Of a stretch of DNA of 64,000 nt, positions 1-9,282 are shown piece after piece. Made by a program: the position numbers and the translations under genes. Numbering within the stretch: the stretch's first letter is position 1; each line of letters opens with the position of its first letter. The notes under the pieces are model-generated. The model had not been told where the DNA came from, made no database searches, and worked only from the letters and a program-made list of their open reading frames with translations. This DNA comes from JAICJC01 sp963709425 (GTDB lineage: Bacteria > Actinomycetota > Thermoleophilia > Gaiellales > JAICJC01): the NCBI GenBank assembly GCA_963709425.1, contig CAVPWG010000006.1:1-64000 (forward strand), in the 5' to 3' direction.

Positions 1-686
1 GATGCGACGTGAACAGGATCGAACGCCGTCGGGCGACCAGTCCACCTGCCACCCCTCGCCAGCGTGGGACAGGTCAACCGGCTTCGAGCCGTCGGCCTGC
101 GCGATGTACATGACGTCGTACCCGTCAGATTCGGAGTTGAAGGCGATCCGGACGCTGTTGGGCGACCACGACGGATACTCGCCGCCCTCTGTGTGCGGCA
201 GTACCCGAAGGCGAGTCCTGTCCGGTCTGATTACCGACAGGCCTGCGCGGCCGGAGAAGGCGATCAGCGATCCGTCAGGCGACCAGGCCGGCGACAGACC
301 CGCGGCCACGCCGCTGACCGGTGCCGTCGGCGTTCATGACCCAGATCTCCGGCTCGCCGCTTCGTTCGGATCGAAACGCGATCTGCCTGCCGTCCGGCGA
401 CCACGATGGGTCGAAGTCGGGTGCGGGAGAATGCGTGAGCCGGGTCAAGTCCGTGCCATCGACGTCGATCGTCCACACGTGGATTCGAAGTTGTCGAACG
501 CGATCCGCCCCGAGAGCGAGGACCGATTTCGCTGCTCGACCCGGGCGCGGCAGACGCTGTCGTCGAAGCTGAGCTCTCCCGCGAGTGGTCCTCACCCGAC
601 CCGCCGCTGCACGCCGCCAGCACCAGAGCCGCCGCCACAGCCATCCAGACGATGCGACCGCCGAGGCTGGTGAGGATTTCGCGCAC
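1..686 (-). pseudogene. TolB-like PD40 beta-propeller lipoprotein, frameshifted and cut by the window edge
   Basis: The minus strand encodes a lipoprotein signal (GTG start at 686, lipobox LAAC, then a Ser/Gly-rich linker) followed by PD40/WD40-like TolB repeats with the hallmark W-S-P-D-G-x-x-I-A-F. The repeats lie in different frames. The signal peptide is in one frame, the repeat DPSWSPDGRQIAF in a second (about 480 to 310), and PAWSPDGSLIAF and YPSWSPNSVRIAF in the third (about 300 to 30). Another shift is needed near base 20 to restore the last visible repeat. At least three single-base indels therefore interrupt one continuous homology. TolB-like repeats form a secreted or envelope beta-propeller. 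The gene continues beyond base 1. It is either a decaying gene or a victim of base errors. Confidence 0.75.
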
Positions 687-1076
687 GATCTGTGAGTTGT
701 CCGTGGCCGGCGGGCGTTGCCCAAGCGCCCGGCGTCAAGAGGCTAGCCCAGCAGCGTGCCTGCGGTGGTCTTCACCGGCGGCTCCCTGGCCGTGCTCCGC
801 CGGCCGTGAGACGGTCGCCTGCTCGGAGTCGGGTCGGTGCCTGTGCCGCGAACCGGGCGGCGAGTGGCGGCGCTGCGAGCGTTAGGCGATCGACGCGGTG
901 CTCGAGCAGCGGCGAGCTCGCGCTGTCCAGGGAAGGTAGGCGTTCGAAGCTGCGGGGTCGCGCGGCTCAAGGAGTTTTGAAGTAGGGGCGGTTGCGGTCG
1001 CGACCCCGGTGCGATAGCGTCGTCGGTTCGATCCTTGCGCGGCTGAGGGGAGCCACGCCAGAGCGAAGGAGGTCCG
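687..1076. other. Intergenic stretch with a degenerate Cys-rich ORF fragment
   Basis: No intact gene is supported. The plus strand carries a short frame ending GRCLCREPGGEWRRCER followed by TAG at 882. This matches a second copy at 11549..11613. The rest (897..1076) is the upstream region of the secreted protein and ends in a strong AGGAGG site just before 1077. Confidence 0.5.
832..896 (+). repeat. Copy A of a 65-bp dispersed repeat encoding a Cys-rich motif
   Basis: By eye this matches the reverse complement of 11549..11613 at about 57 of 65 positions. Both copies translate to G-R-x-L-C-R-E-P-G-G-E-W-x-R-C-E. Here the codon after CER is TAG where the other copy has TGG, so copy A looks like the degenerated version. 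No start codon with a ribosome site was found for it. Confidence 0.6.
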
Positions 1077-3686
1077 ATGGGGCGTCGGTCATCCATCACG
1101 ATCGGCGTTGCCGTGCTCGCATGTGCGGCCACGACGAGCGCCAGCGGGAACGCCACGTCCGCGCGCCACTACCAGGGTGCGCTGATGGCAGCGGCAGCTT
1201 TTCGAAGCGCCGGTGGTCACGGGGCGGTCGCCCGGGCGACGCTTTCGAGTTTCGCTGCAGCGGCTCGGTTGTCCAAGAACATGAACGCGCCGCGGGGGTA
1301 TGCGCCAGCACCGGGGATGACCAGCGAGGGCATCGCCGACAAGGCCCGTTCAGAGCGTGGGGTTGCGACCTCGGGCGCGCCGCGGGTGAGTGTCGGCGGA
1401 GAAGCCGCGCCGGCGGCGCCGGGATCGCCGAGCTTTCCTGGCATCAACCAGGTTCAGGCCATGCGATTCCCGCCGGATGTACAGATGGCTGCCGGCCCGT
1501 TCCAGATCGTCGAGGCGGTCAATGGGCTGATCACCATCTTCAACAAGAACGGCTCCACCGTGTCGTCGTCGACACCGAGCGCGTTCTTCGCCGGACTCGG
1601 CACCGTGGCGACGGACACCCCCTTTGACCCGCAGGTCGTCTTCGACGAGTACCTGCAGCGGTTCATCGTGACCTACTCAACCCGCAACGACCCGGCGGGA
1701 CGGTCGACCATGCTGATCGCGGTGTCCAACTCGAACGACGCGACTGGCAGCTGGTCGCTGTTCGGCTTCGACGCGCGCATGGACGGAAGCACCCCGACGA
1801 CGAACTGGTGCGACTTTCCGCATCTCGGCTACTCCCGGGACACGATCGAGTTCACCTGCAACATGTTTATCGCGGCCACCCCGACGAAGTTCGCCTACGT
1901 CAAGATCCGCACCTTCTCAGCCTCGCAGCTCTCCGGAGGACCGGGCTGCTGCTTCTTCTGGGACTTCTTCGACCTGCGCGACGGCCCGTCGGGCCTCAAC
2001 CACGTGTTCACCGTGCAGCCTGCCGCGATGCACAACGCCATCTCGAGCGACGGCGTGTTCTTGGCCGCTAGCCAGGGAGCCGGCGGAAACGGCAACAACA
2101 TCCACGTCTACCGAATCACCAACCAGTTGGAGTGCTGCAACGGCGACACTGTCGGCCCGACCCTGAACGTCGCCGAACGCCAGGTCAACAACTACAGCCC
2201 GCCGCCTTCGGCCACACAGCCTGGCGGAGTCCAGAACCTCGACACCAGCGACAGCCGGCTGCTGTACGCGGTATTCGACTTCCCGACGATGTTCGTCGGT
2301 CACAACACCGCCTTCGGAGCCAACTCGGCCGTCGCGTTCACGGAGTGGGGTATCTCCGGCTACCCCAGCATGCCACTTCTGAACGACTGGGTCATCGGCT
2401 CGGCTGGAATCGACCGCTACTACCCGGCCGCCGATTCCCGGACCGACCACGAGAAGAGCATGGTCTTCTCGGCCTCCAGTTCGACCATCAACCCGGAGTC
2501 GCGCTTCGTCGACATCCCCAAATCGAGCACCTGCACCTCGTGCAACAACGGCGAGTTCGTCCAGCGAAGCAGTGCAGCCACGTTCCTGCAGGTCGACCCC
2601 CTCGGAAGGAACCGCTGGGGTGACTACCTGGATGCAAGTCGCGACCCGGACGCGGTCGGCATCTGGATCGGAGGCGAACGGGTCGCCGCGCAAGACCGGT
2701 GGGGAACCGAGATCAGCGTGAACCGCGAGCCGATCGACACCTTCGCTCCCTCGACGAGCGCGACGCTGTCGCCGACAGCAAACGCGAACGGGTGGAACCG
2801 CACCACCCTGAACGTGCACTTGAACTCGATCGACAGCGGCAACGCCGGCGTCCGTCAGATCACCTTCTCGGCGCTGGGCGCGAACCCGATCCCACAGACC
2901 ACGGTGGATGGCAACTCCGCCACGGTGCCGATCACCGCCGACGGCAGCACCAACGTGATCTTCTCCGCGACCGACAACTGGGGGAACGTCGAGCCGTCGG
3001 CGTTCGTCACTATCCGCAAAGACAGCGACCCGCCCTCGATACCAGTCCTCTCAGCACCGCCAGCGTTGCTGACCTCGACCAGTATCCCGGTGGCCTGGTC
3101 TGCCAGCGACGCGCTTTCGGGAGTCGCCACCTTCGACACGCAGGTGGGCGCGGCACCAGCCGCCACCGGCCTGTTCGGGCCGTTCGTAAACTGGCTGATA
3201 GGAATGAGCGCCACCTCCGGGACCTTCCCCGGTTCACCCGGAACCACCTACTGCTTCCGTGTCCTGGCGCGTGATCTAGCCGGGAACGCATCCCTATTCT
3301 CATCGGGTCGCTGCGCAGTCGTGCCGGTCGACGATCCCGACCTGGCGATCGCCTCGGGCGCATGGACGAGAAGCACGTCTGCGCACGGCTTCTACCGCAA
3401 GACCAGTACGAGCTCCACCGCCCAGACTGCCGCCGTGGAGTCCGCTCCGGTTGTGGCGAAGCAGCTCGCACTGGTCGCACGAACATGCCCGAAGTGCGGC
3501 AGCGTGCGAGTGTTCTGGAACGGCGTTGTCGTCAAGAAGATCTCGCTGCGGGCCTCACCCGGCGCCACCAAGCAAGTCTTCAAAATCCCGGCGTTTGCAA
3601 CCCAGCAGACCGGGACGGTCCGGATCGAAGTCACCAGCACCCGCAAGCCCGTGAACATCGACGGACTGGAGGTCAGCCCGCTCTAA
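1077..3686 (+). CDS. Large secreted protein with OmpL47-like and fibronectin-III-like C-terminal domains
   Basis: This is an 869-residue protein with an AGGAGG ribosome site right before the ATG and an N-terminal hydrophobic signal of about 25 residues. The middle (about residues 150 to 540) is Cys-, Asn- and Gly-rich and resembles an extracellular repeat or propeller domain I cannot assign. It is followed at about 560 to 640 by an OmpL47-type beta domain (TFAPSTSATLSP, ATDNWGNVEPS). A fibronectin-III-like segment follows at about 650 to 735 (RVLARDLAGNAS). The last 110 residues look like a C-terminal carbohydrate-binding or jelly-roll module. No sortase motif or C-terminal membrane helix is seen, so release to the medium is likely. 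The function is unknown. Confidence 0.8.
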   Translation: MGRRSSITIGVAVLACAATTSASGNATSARHYQGALMAAAAFRSAGGHGAVARATLSSFAAAARLSKNMNAPRGYAPAPGMTSEGIADKARSERGVATSGAPRVSVGGEAAPAAPGSPSFPGINQVQAMRFPPDVQMAAGPFQIVEAVNGLITIFNKNGSTVSSSTPSAFFAGLGTVATDTPFDPQVVFDEYLQRFIVTYSTRNDPAGRSTMLIAVSNSNDATGSWSLFGFDARMDGSTPTTNWCDFPHLGYSRDTIEFTCNMFIAATPTKFAYVKIRTFSASQLSGGPGCCFFWDFFDLRDGPSGLNHVFTVQPAAMHNAISSDGVFLAASQGAGGNGNNIHVYRITNQLECCNGDTVGPTLNVAERQVNNYSPPPSATQPGGVQNLDTSDSRLLYAVFDFPTMFVGHNTAFGANSAVAFTEWGISGYPSMPLLNDWVIGSAGIDRYYPAADSRTDHEKSMVFSASSSTINPESRFVDIPKSSTCTSCNNGEFVQRSSAATFLQVDPLGRNRWGDYLDASRDPDAVGIWIGGERVAAQDRWGTEISVNREPIDTFAPSTSATLSPTANANGWNRTTLNVHLNSIDSGNAGVRQITFSALGANPIPQTTVDGNSATVPITADGSTNVIFSATDNWGNVEPSAFVTIRKDSDPPSIPVLSAPPALLTSTSIPVAWSASDALSGVATFDTQVGAAPAATGLFGPFVNWLIGMSATSGTFPGSPGTTYCFRVLARDLAGNASLFSSGRCAVVPVDDPDLAIASGAWTRSTSAHGFYRKTSTSSTAQTAAVESAPVVAKQLALVARTCPKCGSVRVFWNGVVVKKISLRASPGATKQVFKIPAFATQQTGTVRIEVTSTRKPVNIDGLEVSPL

Positions 3687-3828
3687 GGTCTCGCCTCTGC
3701 ACCTCGGACAGAACCACGGCCACCCCGACGCGTTCCTCGGCAGCCCCACCTCCGGGTATGTCGACTATCACTTCCCACGCTAGTGCGCCGGTCATGGGTT
3801 CGTGACGTGAAGCTGTGAAAGGGGGAGC

Positions 3829-4688
3829 ATGGAACGCTCAGACTGGACCGACAAACCGTTGGAATCCGATGCAGGAACTGAGATCACGGTCAACCTCCCT
3901 GAGGGCAAACGCCGGTGCCTCAAGATCCGCGCCGATGAGGTCGAAACGCTGTCGGCAAAGGGATCAGACGCAACCTCGTTCTGGAGCAGGGCACGAAGTC
4001 GGCGGTCATGGAAGTTCCCCGCCACTATCTTCGCGCTCATCGTAGGCAGCTTAGTCCTCCCGGCGGTGACCAAGCAGTGGTCGGACCGCACAAATGCGAA
4101 CGCAATCCGAAGCGAAGTCGCGCTCGACATAAACGCGGCCTTCGACGTCCCGGCATTCGACGGGCTCGCCGAGTTCGACCCTGCTCGATCGACGATGCCG
4201 TTGGATCGGAATCACCCACCACCTGTCACCTACTCCCATGCGCTACCTGAAATACGAGGCGCTGTCTTCGGACACGACAGCGATCATGTACCTGTACTTC
4301 TTCGACGACAGACTCCCCACTCTATAACGAGTGGGTGTACTTCCACAGGGCAATGGGAGCCTTCGAAAACCTGGCCTGCGTTTGCGGCGCGGTGCAATGG
4401 GATCAGAATGTCGCGGCCGTAACCGCCTACTTAGGGCGCTGGGCGTCCCAGCTCGCTACCGCCAAGTCGCCGACAGCCGCGCAGCTCTCCGAGGCGCTCA
4501 TTCACTGTGGCCCGGGACAGACACCCCTCGCTGGGCCCACCTGCACCGACTACATGGAGTGGGCCGCGGTCGACTTCACCTACGCACGAAACTACGTGCT
4601 CCAACTTCTGCGCACCGCCAAGCCCAAAGGCTACAGCCAGGGATTCCACGACTTCGTGTCGGACGTCGTCGCTCCATTCCACCACTGA
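3829..4688 (+). pseudogene. Single-pass membrane protein of unknown function, frameshifted twice
   Basis: The ATG at 3829 follows AAAGGGGGAGC, a good ribosome site. The first frame gives about 140 residues with one membrane helix at about 62 to 82 (IFALIVGSLVLPAV). The coding signal then moves to a second frame near 4240 (YLKYEALSSDTTAIMYLYFF) and to a third near 4320 (YNEWVYFHRAMGAF), which continues to a stop at 4688. Joined, the three pieces make a protein of about 285 residues with a large C-terminal domain carrying several Cys. I do not recognise the family. Two single-base indels explain the breaks. Confidence 0.6.
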
Positions 4689-4893
4689 CCCGCCGTGCGC
4701 ATAGTTCAGCCGGCGCCGGGGGACGTCTCCGCCACTCCCAACCGCCTCGATGGCGCAGACCGGATCGGCGGTACAACCGCAGTCGGCTTCCGCCCCGGCG
4801 TCGGCGCTGACGTCGTTGACTGTCTGCGGTGAAGGGAGTAGCGTCGATGACGCGAGGCCGTTTGGGAGCATCGACGAATCGGGGAGGATTCTC

Positions 4894-5367
4894 ATGCTGC
4901 GCAAACTGCTAATGACGGCTGGCGCGGGCGCGTTGGTCGCGATGGCCATCGGTGGCGCCTCGTTCGCATCGGCCTCCGGTGGGGGCGAGGGCGGCGGTCG
5001 GACGATCGTGGTGATCGAGAAGACGACGTCGCAGAAGTTCCTCGATCTTGGCAAGCCTGGGCCTACGGCCGGCGACGAGTTCTTCTTCGCCAGCCAGTTC
5101 TGGAACACGGCTCGGACGCACAAGGTGGGCTCGAACCGCGGCTTCTGCACCTTTGAGACGCAGACGGCGGCTCATTGTGTCGGCACCGCCCAGCTGGCTG
5201 GGGGGACGCTCGAGTTCGCAGGCGAGGCGACGATCACCGGCGCTGATAGCGTCATCGCGATCACCGGTGGGACCGGCGCGTTCGACGGCGCTGAAGGACA
5301 CGTCAGCATCCACAACCTCAACTCCGAAGGGACGTTGTCTCGCGACACCATCGTCCTGGTCGGATAA
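4894..5367 (+). CDS. Secreted allene-oxide-cyclase-barrel (dirigent-like) protein
   Basis: The 157-residue product starts at the ATG with GGGAGG about 10 nt upstream. A longer frame to 4750 is open but has no ribosome site. A signal peptide (residues 1 to about 28, ending SFASAS) precedes a beta-rich domain with the FCTFETQTAAHCVGTAQL strand and the closing G-G-T-G-A-F-D-G-A-E-G motif. That motif is typical of the bacterial AOC-like/dirigent barrel family, whose substrates are generally unknown. The two Cys flank the FETQ strand and could pair. A paralogue lies at 11722..12204. The gene appears to be a single-gene unit. Confidence 0.8.
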   Translation: MLRKLLMTAGAGALVAMAIGGASFASASGGGEGGGRTIVVIEKTTSQKFLDLGKPGPTAGDEFFFASQFWNTARTHKVGSNRGFCTFETQTAAHCVGTAQLAGGTLEFAGEATITGADSVIAITGGTGAFDGAEGHVSIHNLNSEGTLSRDTIVLVG

Positions 5368-5510
5368 ACACCGCACAGATACGAACCCAGGCCTCGCGTA
5401 GCCCATCCGGTCGGCGGCCCGCTCCCACCGCCGATCGGCGCTACTGGTAGTCGTGGGAGCTCACGGGGCGCCGTGCTCGCAGCGGTCGAACCCGGCACGG
5501 CTTACTCCGC

Positions 5511-6275
5511 CTAACGAACGGCGGTCAGCCCGCCGTCCGCGACCAGCGCGTGCCCGACCACGTATGAGGCTTCGTCGGAGGCCAGGAAGGCGACCGCCGC
5601 CGCGATCTCCTCGGGCGTGCCCTGGCGGCCGGCCGGGACGGTCGCGTCGACCATTGCCTGCACCTCGGCGTCGCTCATGCCCTCGAGCACGGGGTCGTTG
5701 AAGCCGGTTGGCACCCAGCCGGGGCAGACGCAGTTTACGCGGATGCCCTGACGCGTGTAATCCGCGGCCAGTTGCCGGGTGAGCTGGATGACCGCGCCTT
5801 TCGAGGCGTTGTAGGCGGGGATGCCCTGTTCGCCCACCAGTCCGGAGCTCGAGGCCGTGTTCACGATCGCGGCGCCCCTCGGCATCAGCGGGATCAGCGC
5901 CCGGCAGACGAGGAACATCGAGCGCACGTTGACGGCAAAGATCCTGTCCCATTCGGCCGGGTCGAGCTCGGTCACGCTGCCGCCGCGCAGCCGGCCGGCG
6001 TTGTTGTGAATGACATCGACCCGCCCATGCTCCTGGTCGATCCGATCCCGCAACTCGGCGACAGCGTGCTCGTCGGAGACGTCGGCGGCGAGCGCCTTGG
6101 CGAGGCCGCCCTCGGCCGCGATCATCGCTGCCGTCTCGGCGGCCGTGGCCGGATCGATGTCGATCACGACCACGCTGGCGCCCTCGCCGGCAAGCCGCCG
6201 CGCCGAGGCACGGCCGATGCCATGCCCGGCGCCGGTCACGACCACCACGCGCCCGGCGAACCGTCCCTCGCTCAC
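5511..6275 (-). CDS. Short-chain dehydrogenase/reductase, last gene of the amine operon
   Basis: This is a classical SDR of 254 residues with a Rossmann motif TGAGHGIG at 14 to 21. Asp39 ends strand 2, which suggests NAD rather than NADP. It also has NNAG at 91 to 94 and the catalytic Ser142/Tyr155/Lys159 set (Y-N-A-S-K). The GTG start shares a GTGA overlap with the stop of the upstream proline dehydrogenase, so translation is coupled. As the last gene after an amine oxidase, a permease and proline dehydrogenase, it may oxidise an alcohol or aldehyde intermediate. The substrate cannot be read from the sequence. Confidence 0.9.
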   Translation of the reverse strand: MSEGRFAGRVVVVTGAGHGIGRASARRLAGEGASVVVIDIDPATAAETAAMIAAEGGLAKALAADVSDEHAVAELRDRIDQEHGRVDVIHNNAGRLRGGSVTELDPAEWDRIFAVNVRSMFLVCRALIPLMPRGAAIVNTASSSGLVGEQGIPAYNASKGAVIQLTRQLAADYTRQGIRVNCVCPGWVPTGFNDPVLEGMSDAEVQAMVDATVPAGRQGTPEEIAAAVAFLASDEASYVVGHALVADGGLTAVR

Positions 6276-7196
6276 AACCCCACCCGCCTGCGTGCGCGGG
6301 CGACGACGTCCCCCGCCACATGGTGGGCGAGCTGCGGGTTCTCCTTGAAACGGCGCACCGAGTACTCGTGCCAGTGGCTGCCGTAGGGCACGTAGATGCG
6401 CAGCCGGTGGCCCTCCTCCACGAGCGCCTCGCCTAGCTGCTCGCGCACCCCCAGTAGCATCTGGAACTCGTAGCGGTCGGGGGCGATGCCGAGCCGGTCG
6501 ACCAGCTCGAGCGCGCGCCAGTGGATCCACTCGTCATGCGAAGCGATCGCGGCGAAGCCACCCGCCGGCAGCAGCTCCTCGAGCAGCCGCAGGTAGTTGC
6601 CGCGGACGACGTCGTGGTCGCCGTACACGAGCTGCGGCGGCTCGATCCAGATGCCCTTGACCAGCCGCACCCGCGGCTCCAGCTCCAGTAATGACCGCAG
6701 ATCCTCGAGCGAGCGGCGCAGGTATGCCTGCAGCGCGATCACCACGTTGTCGAGCCCGTCCGCGCGGAGCGAGCGGTACAGCTCGACGGTGGCCGTGGTC
6801 GTTGCTCGAGTCCTCCATGTCGATCTCGATCGTGAGCCCGCGCTCACGCGCGGCTACCGCCAGCCTGCGGACGTTCTCGGCGCAAAGTGTCTCGTCCACC
6901 GAGAGCCCGAGCCCGGTCATCTTCACGCTTAGAGTGGCATCGAGGCGCGCCGCGGCGAAGGCGTCCAGCGCCCTGCCGTACTCCTCGACTAGAGCGTCGA
7001 TCTGGCCGCGATCGAATAGCTGCTCGCCGAGCACGTCGACCGTGGCCGTCCGCCTCGCCACCGACAGCCGCCGGATCGTTGCCAGCGCATCGTCCAGGTC
7101 GGGCCCAGCGATGTAGCGCATCGCGAACGGGCGCACCAGGGTCTTGGGCGCCACCGGCGCCACCCCCGCGAGGATCCTGCTGATGATCGGCGTCAT
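6272..7196 (-). pseudogene. Proline dehydrogenase (PRODH), one frameshift near 6800
   Basis: The protein would have about 307 residues, the size of monofunctional bacterial PRODH, a FAD enzyme converting proline to pyrroline-5-carboxylate. The N-terminal half starts with ATG 7196 (MTPIISRILAGVAP) and includes LSVKMTGLGLSVD and EIDMEDSSND. The reading frame then breaks, and the C-terminal half continues in another frame with ATVELYRSLRADG, RLVKGIWIEPPQLVYGD and the barrel end EFQMLLGVREQLGE. Removing one C near 6797 to 6801 restores an uninterrupted protein. The ATG overlaps the regulator's TGA by one base, and the stop overlaps the SDR start. It may be a real mutation or a base-call error. 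Confidence 0.85.
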
Positions 7197-7774
7197 CACC
7201 AGTAGGAGACGCTGCAGACGGCGATCAGCGAGACGGGCCGCTCGGTCTCGTTCGCCACTCCGTGGGCGATGATCCCAGGAAAGCTGACGATGTTGCCCGC
7301 CCCGGCGTTGTAGCGGCCCGCCCCGTATATGAACGTGGCCTCCCCCTCGACCACGATCCAGATGTCCTCGCCTCGGTGCGAGCGCCTGTCGGCGAACTGT
7401 GCTCGTGGCGCCAGCGTCACGGCGATCAGCTGGGGATGTTCGCGGTGGATCACCCGGTAGTCGACACCCTCCCCGCGGTCCACCGCCGGCGAGACCGAGA
7501 TCGGGTGCACCTGCGGCGGCGCCGGGGGCGGATCGTCCTCCAGCAGGTCGGCCACCGAGACGCCGAGGAAGCCTGTCAGCCGGGTGAACCGAGCCAGCGA
7601 GAGGTCCGTCTCGCCCCGCTCCACCATGCCCAGGAACGAGGTGGAGACGCCGACCTCGGCCGCCACCTGGCTGCGCGTCAGCCCGCGCGCCCGCCGCAGC
7701 GCGTGCAGCCGCGCGCCTAGGACCCGCTGTTGGTCGCTGAGCTCCGCGTTGTGGCCAACCGGCTGCGCGCTCAT
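7196..7774 (-). CDS. XRE-family regulator with C-terminal cupin domain
   Basis: This is a 192-residue PuuR-like regulator. It has an N-terminal helix-turn-helix at about 18 to 75 (LTRSQVAAEVGVSTSFLGMV) and a cupin sensor at about 110 to 185 (HRGEDIWIVVEGEATF ... HGVANETERP). Regulators of this architecture usually control polyamine, amine or amino-acid catabolism and sense the substrate with the cupin. Its start overlaps the permease stop (ATGA at 7771..7774) and its stop overlaps the proline dehydrogenase start, so it sits inside the operon it probably controls. The inverted repeat at 11269..11289 upstream of the amine oxidase is a candidate operator. Confidence 0.9.
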   Translation of the reverse strand: MSAQPVGHNAELSDQQRVLGARLHALRRARGLTRSQVAAEVGVSTSFLGMVERGETDLSLARFTRLTGFLGVSVADLLEDDPPPAPPQVHPISVSPAVDRGEGVDYRVIHREHPQLIAVTLAPRAQFADRRSHRGEDIWIVVEGEATFIYGAGRYNAGAGNIVSFPGIIAHGVANETERPVSLIAVCSVSYW

Positions 7775-9282
7775 GGAGCGGCGACCTCACCTGCTGCCGG
7801 CTCATACGCCTCGAGCGGCTGGTCGAAGTAGTCCGACTCGCCACGCACCTTGGCATACACCATCAGGCCGATGCCCAGGGCGAGCAGTGCGTAGAGGTAC
7901 TCCATGTTGCGTCCGGTCCAGCCGCCTAGGTCGGGGATCGAGCGCCAGATCACGTAGCAGAGGAACAGCGCCGAGGCGACCGGGAAGACGACCAGTTCGA
8001 GGAACGGCCTTACGCCGCGCGCCGCCAGCTTGCGGTAGTAGACCGCCACGGCGAACCCCGTGGCGGCATAGAACAGCGCGAACAGCAGGCCGACGCTGCT
8101 GACTACCGAGTCGAACACCGCCTGCGTGCTCGAGCCGATCGCGTACAGCCAGGTGAAGGTGAACGCGATCGCGGCACCGGCCAGCATCGCGGCCACGGGC
8201 GTCTTGTAGGTGGGATGGGTGCGGCCGAAGATCGGCGGCAGCACCTTGTCGTAGCCCATCGCGAAGGTGACGCGACCCCCGGCCACGATGCAGGCCAGCG
8301 TCGAGCCGATCGCCGAAAACAGTACGGTCATGATCATCAGCTTGGCCAGAGCGGTGTTGCCGAGCACGCCCGCGATGTAGGTGAGGGCGTTGTCGCCGTT
8401 GGCCTGGAGCGCGTCGTTCTTCACGGCGCCCTCCAGCGCGAACGTGAACACGGTGAACAGGACGGCCACCGTCAATACGCTGCCGATCACGGCTTTGCCC
8501 GGATTCGTTCGGGCGTCCTGCGTCTCCTCGTTGAGCAGGATGGCGGTGTCCCATCCGCTGTACATGTAGACCGCGATCAGGCTGGCGTTCACGAGTCCGG
8601 TGACGCCGCCCAGCGTGCTCCACGAGAACCAGCTCCAGTCGAACGCCTCGGAGTGGGAGCCGCCGCCGAAGATGCCGATCAGGCCGAGGATGCCGACGAT
8701 CGTGATGGCGCTGTACTCGACGACAATCAGCAGGCCCTGCAGCTTGGAGGTGGCCCTGATGCCGACGTAGGCGACGGCGGTGACCAGGACGATTGCAATG
8801 GCGCCGATCAGCGCCGCCGCCACCGCCGAGTCCTGCCAGCGGTTGGAGACCAGCGAGAGCGCGTAGGGGCCGATCGGGTAGGCGATCGACGTCGCTCCAA
8901 GGAAGTAGGCGAGGATGATGATCCAGCCCGTCATCCAGCCGAAGTAGGGCGAGATCGCTCGGCCACCCCACACATAGGTGGCTCCGCAGTTGACGTGCCA
9001 CATGTTGAGTCGCCGGTAGGCCAGGGCAATCCCCAACATCGGGATCGCGCAGAACAGCACCGCGATCGGGCTGGCATAGGAGGTGGTGGCGACGATCGCC
9101 GCCAGGACGAGCGCGATCGAGGCGGTCGGCGCCACCGAGCCCAGCGCGATGACGACGTTACCCAGCAGGCTGAGCGCGTTCGTCAGCAGGTAGCCGGCAT
9201 GCTCCTGGCCGGCGTCGGCGACCGGGCTGAAGTCGGCGTCGGTGGTGAGGATGTGCTCAGGGTGGTGCGAGTGCTCCGTCAT
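7771..9282 (-). CDS. APC-superfamily amino-acid/amine permease
   Basis: The product has 503 residues and about 12 hydrophobic segments, with the glycine-rich first helix region (NVVIALGSVAPTASIALVLA) of amino-acid/polyamine/organocation transporters in the inner membrane. The N-terminus is His-rich (HSHHPEH), which is unusual and could bind metal. It lies between the copper amine oxidase (4-base overlap at 9279..9282) and the XRE-cupin regulator (4-base overlap), so import of the oxidase's amine or of an amino acid is the likely role. The substrate is not determinable. Confidence 0.9.
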   Translation of the reverse strand: MTEHSHHPEHILTTDADFSPVADAGQEHAGYLLTNALSLLGNVVIALGSVAPTASIALVLAAIVATTSYASPIAVLFCAIPMLGIALAYRRLNMWHVNCGATYVWGGRAISPYFGWMTGWIIILAYFLGATSIAYPIGPYALSLVSNRWQDSAVAAALIGAIAIVLVTAVAYVGIRATSKLQGLLIVVEYSAITIVGILGLIGIFGGGSHSEAFDWSWFSWSTLGGVTGLVNASLIAVYMYSGWDTAILLNEETQDARTNPGKAVIGSVLTVAVLFTVFTFALEGAVKNDALQANGDNALTYIAGVLGNTALAKLMIMTVLFSAIGSTLACIVAGGRVTFAMGYDKVLPPIFGRTHPTYKTPVAAMLAGAAIAFTFTWLYAIGSSTQAVFDSVVSSVGLLFALFYAATGFAVAVYYRKLAARGVRPFLELVVFPVASALFLCYVIWRSIPDLGGWTGRNMEYLYALLALGIGLMVYAKVRGESDYFDQPLEAYEPAAGEVAAP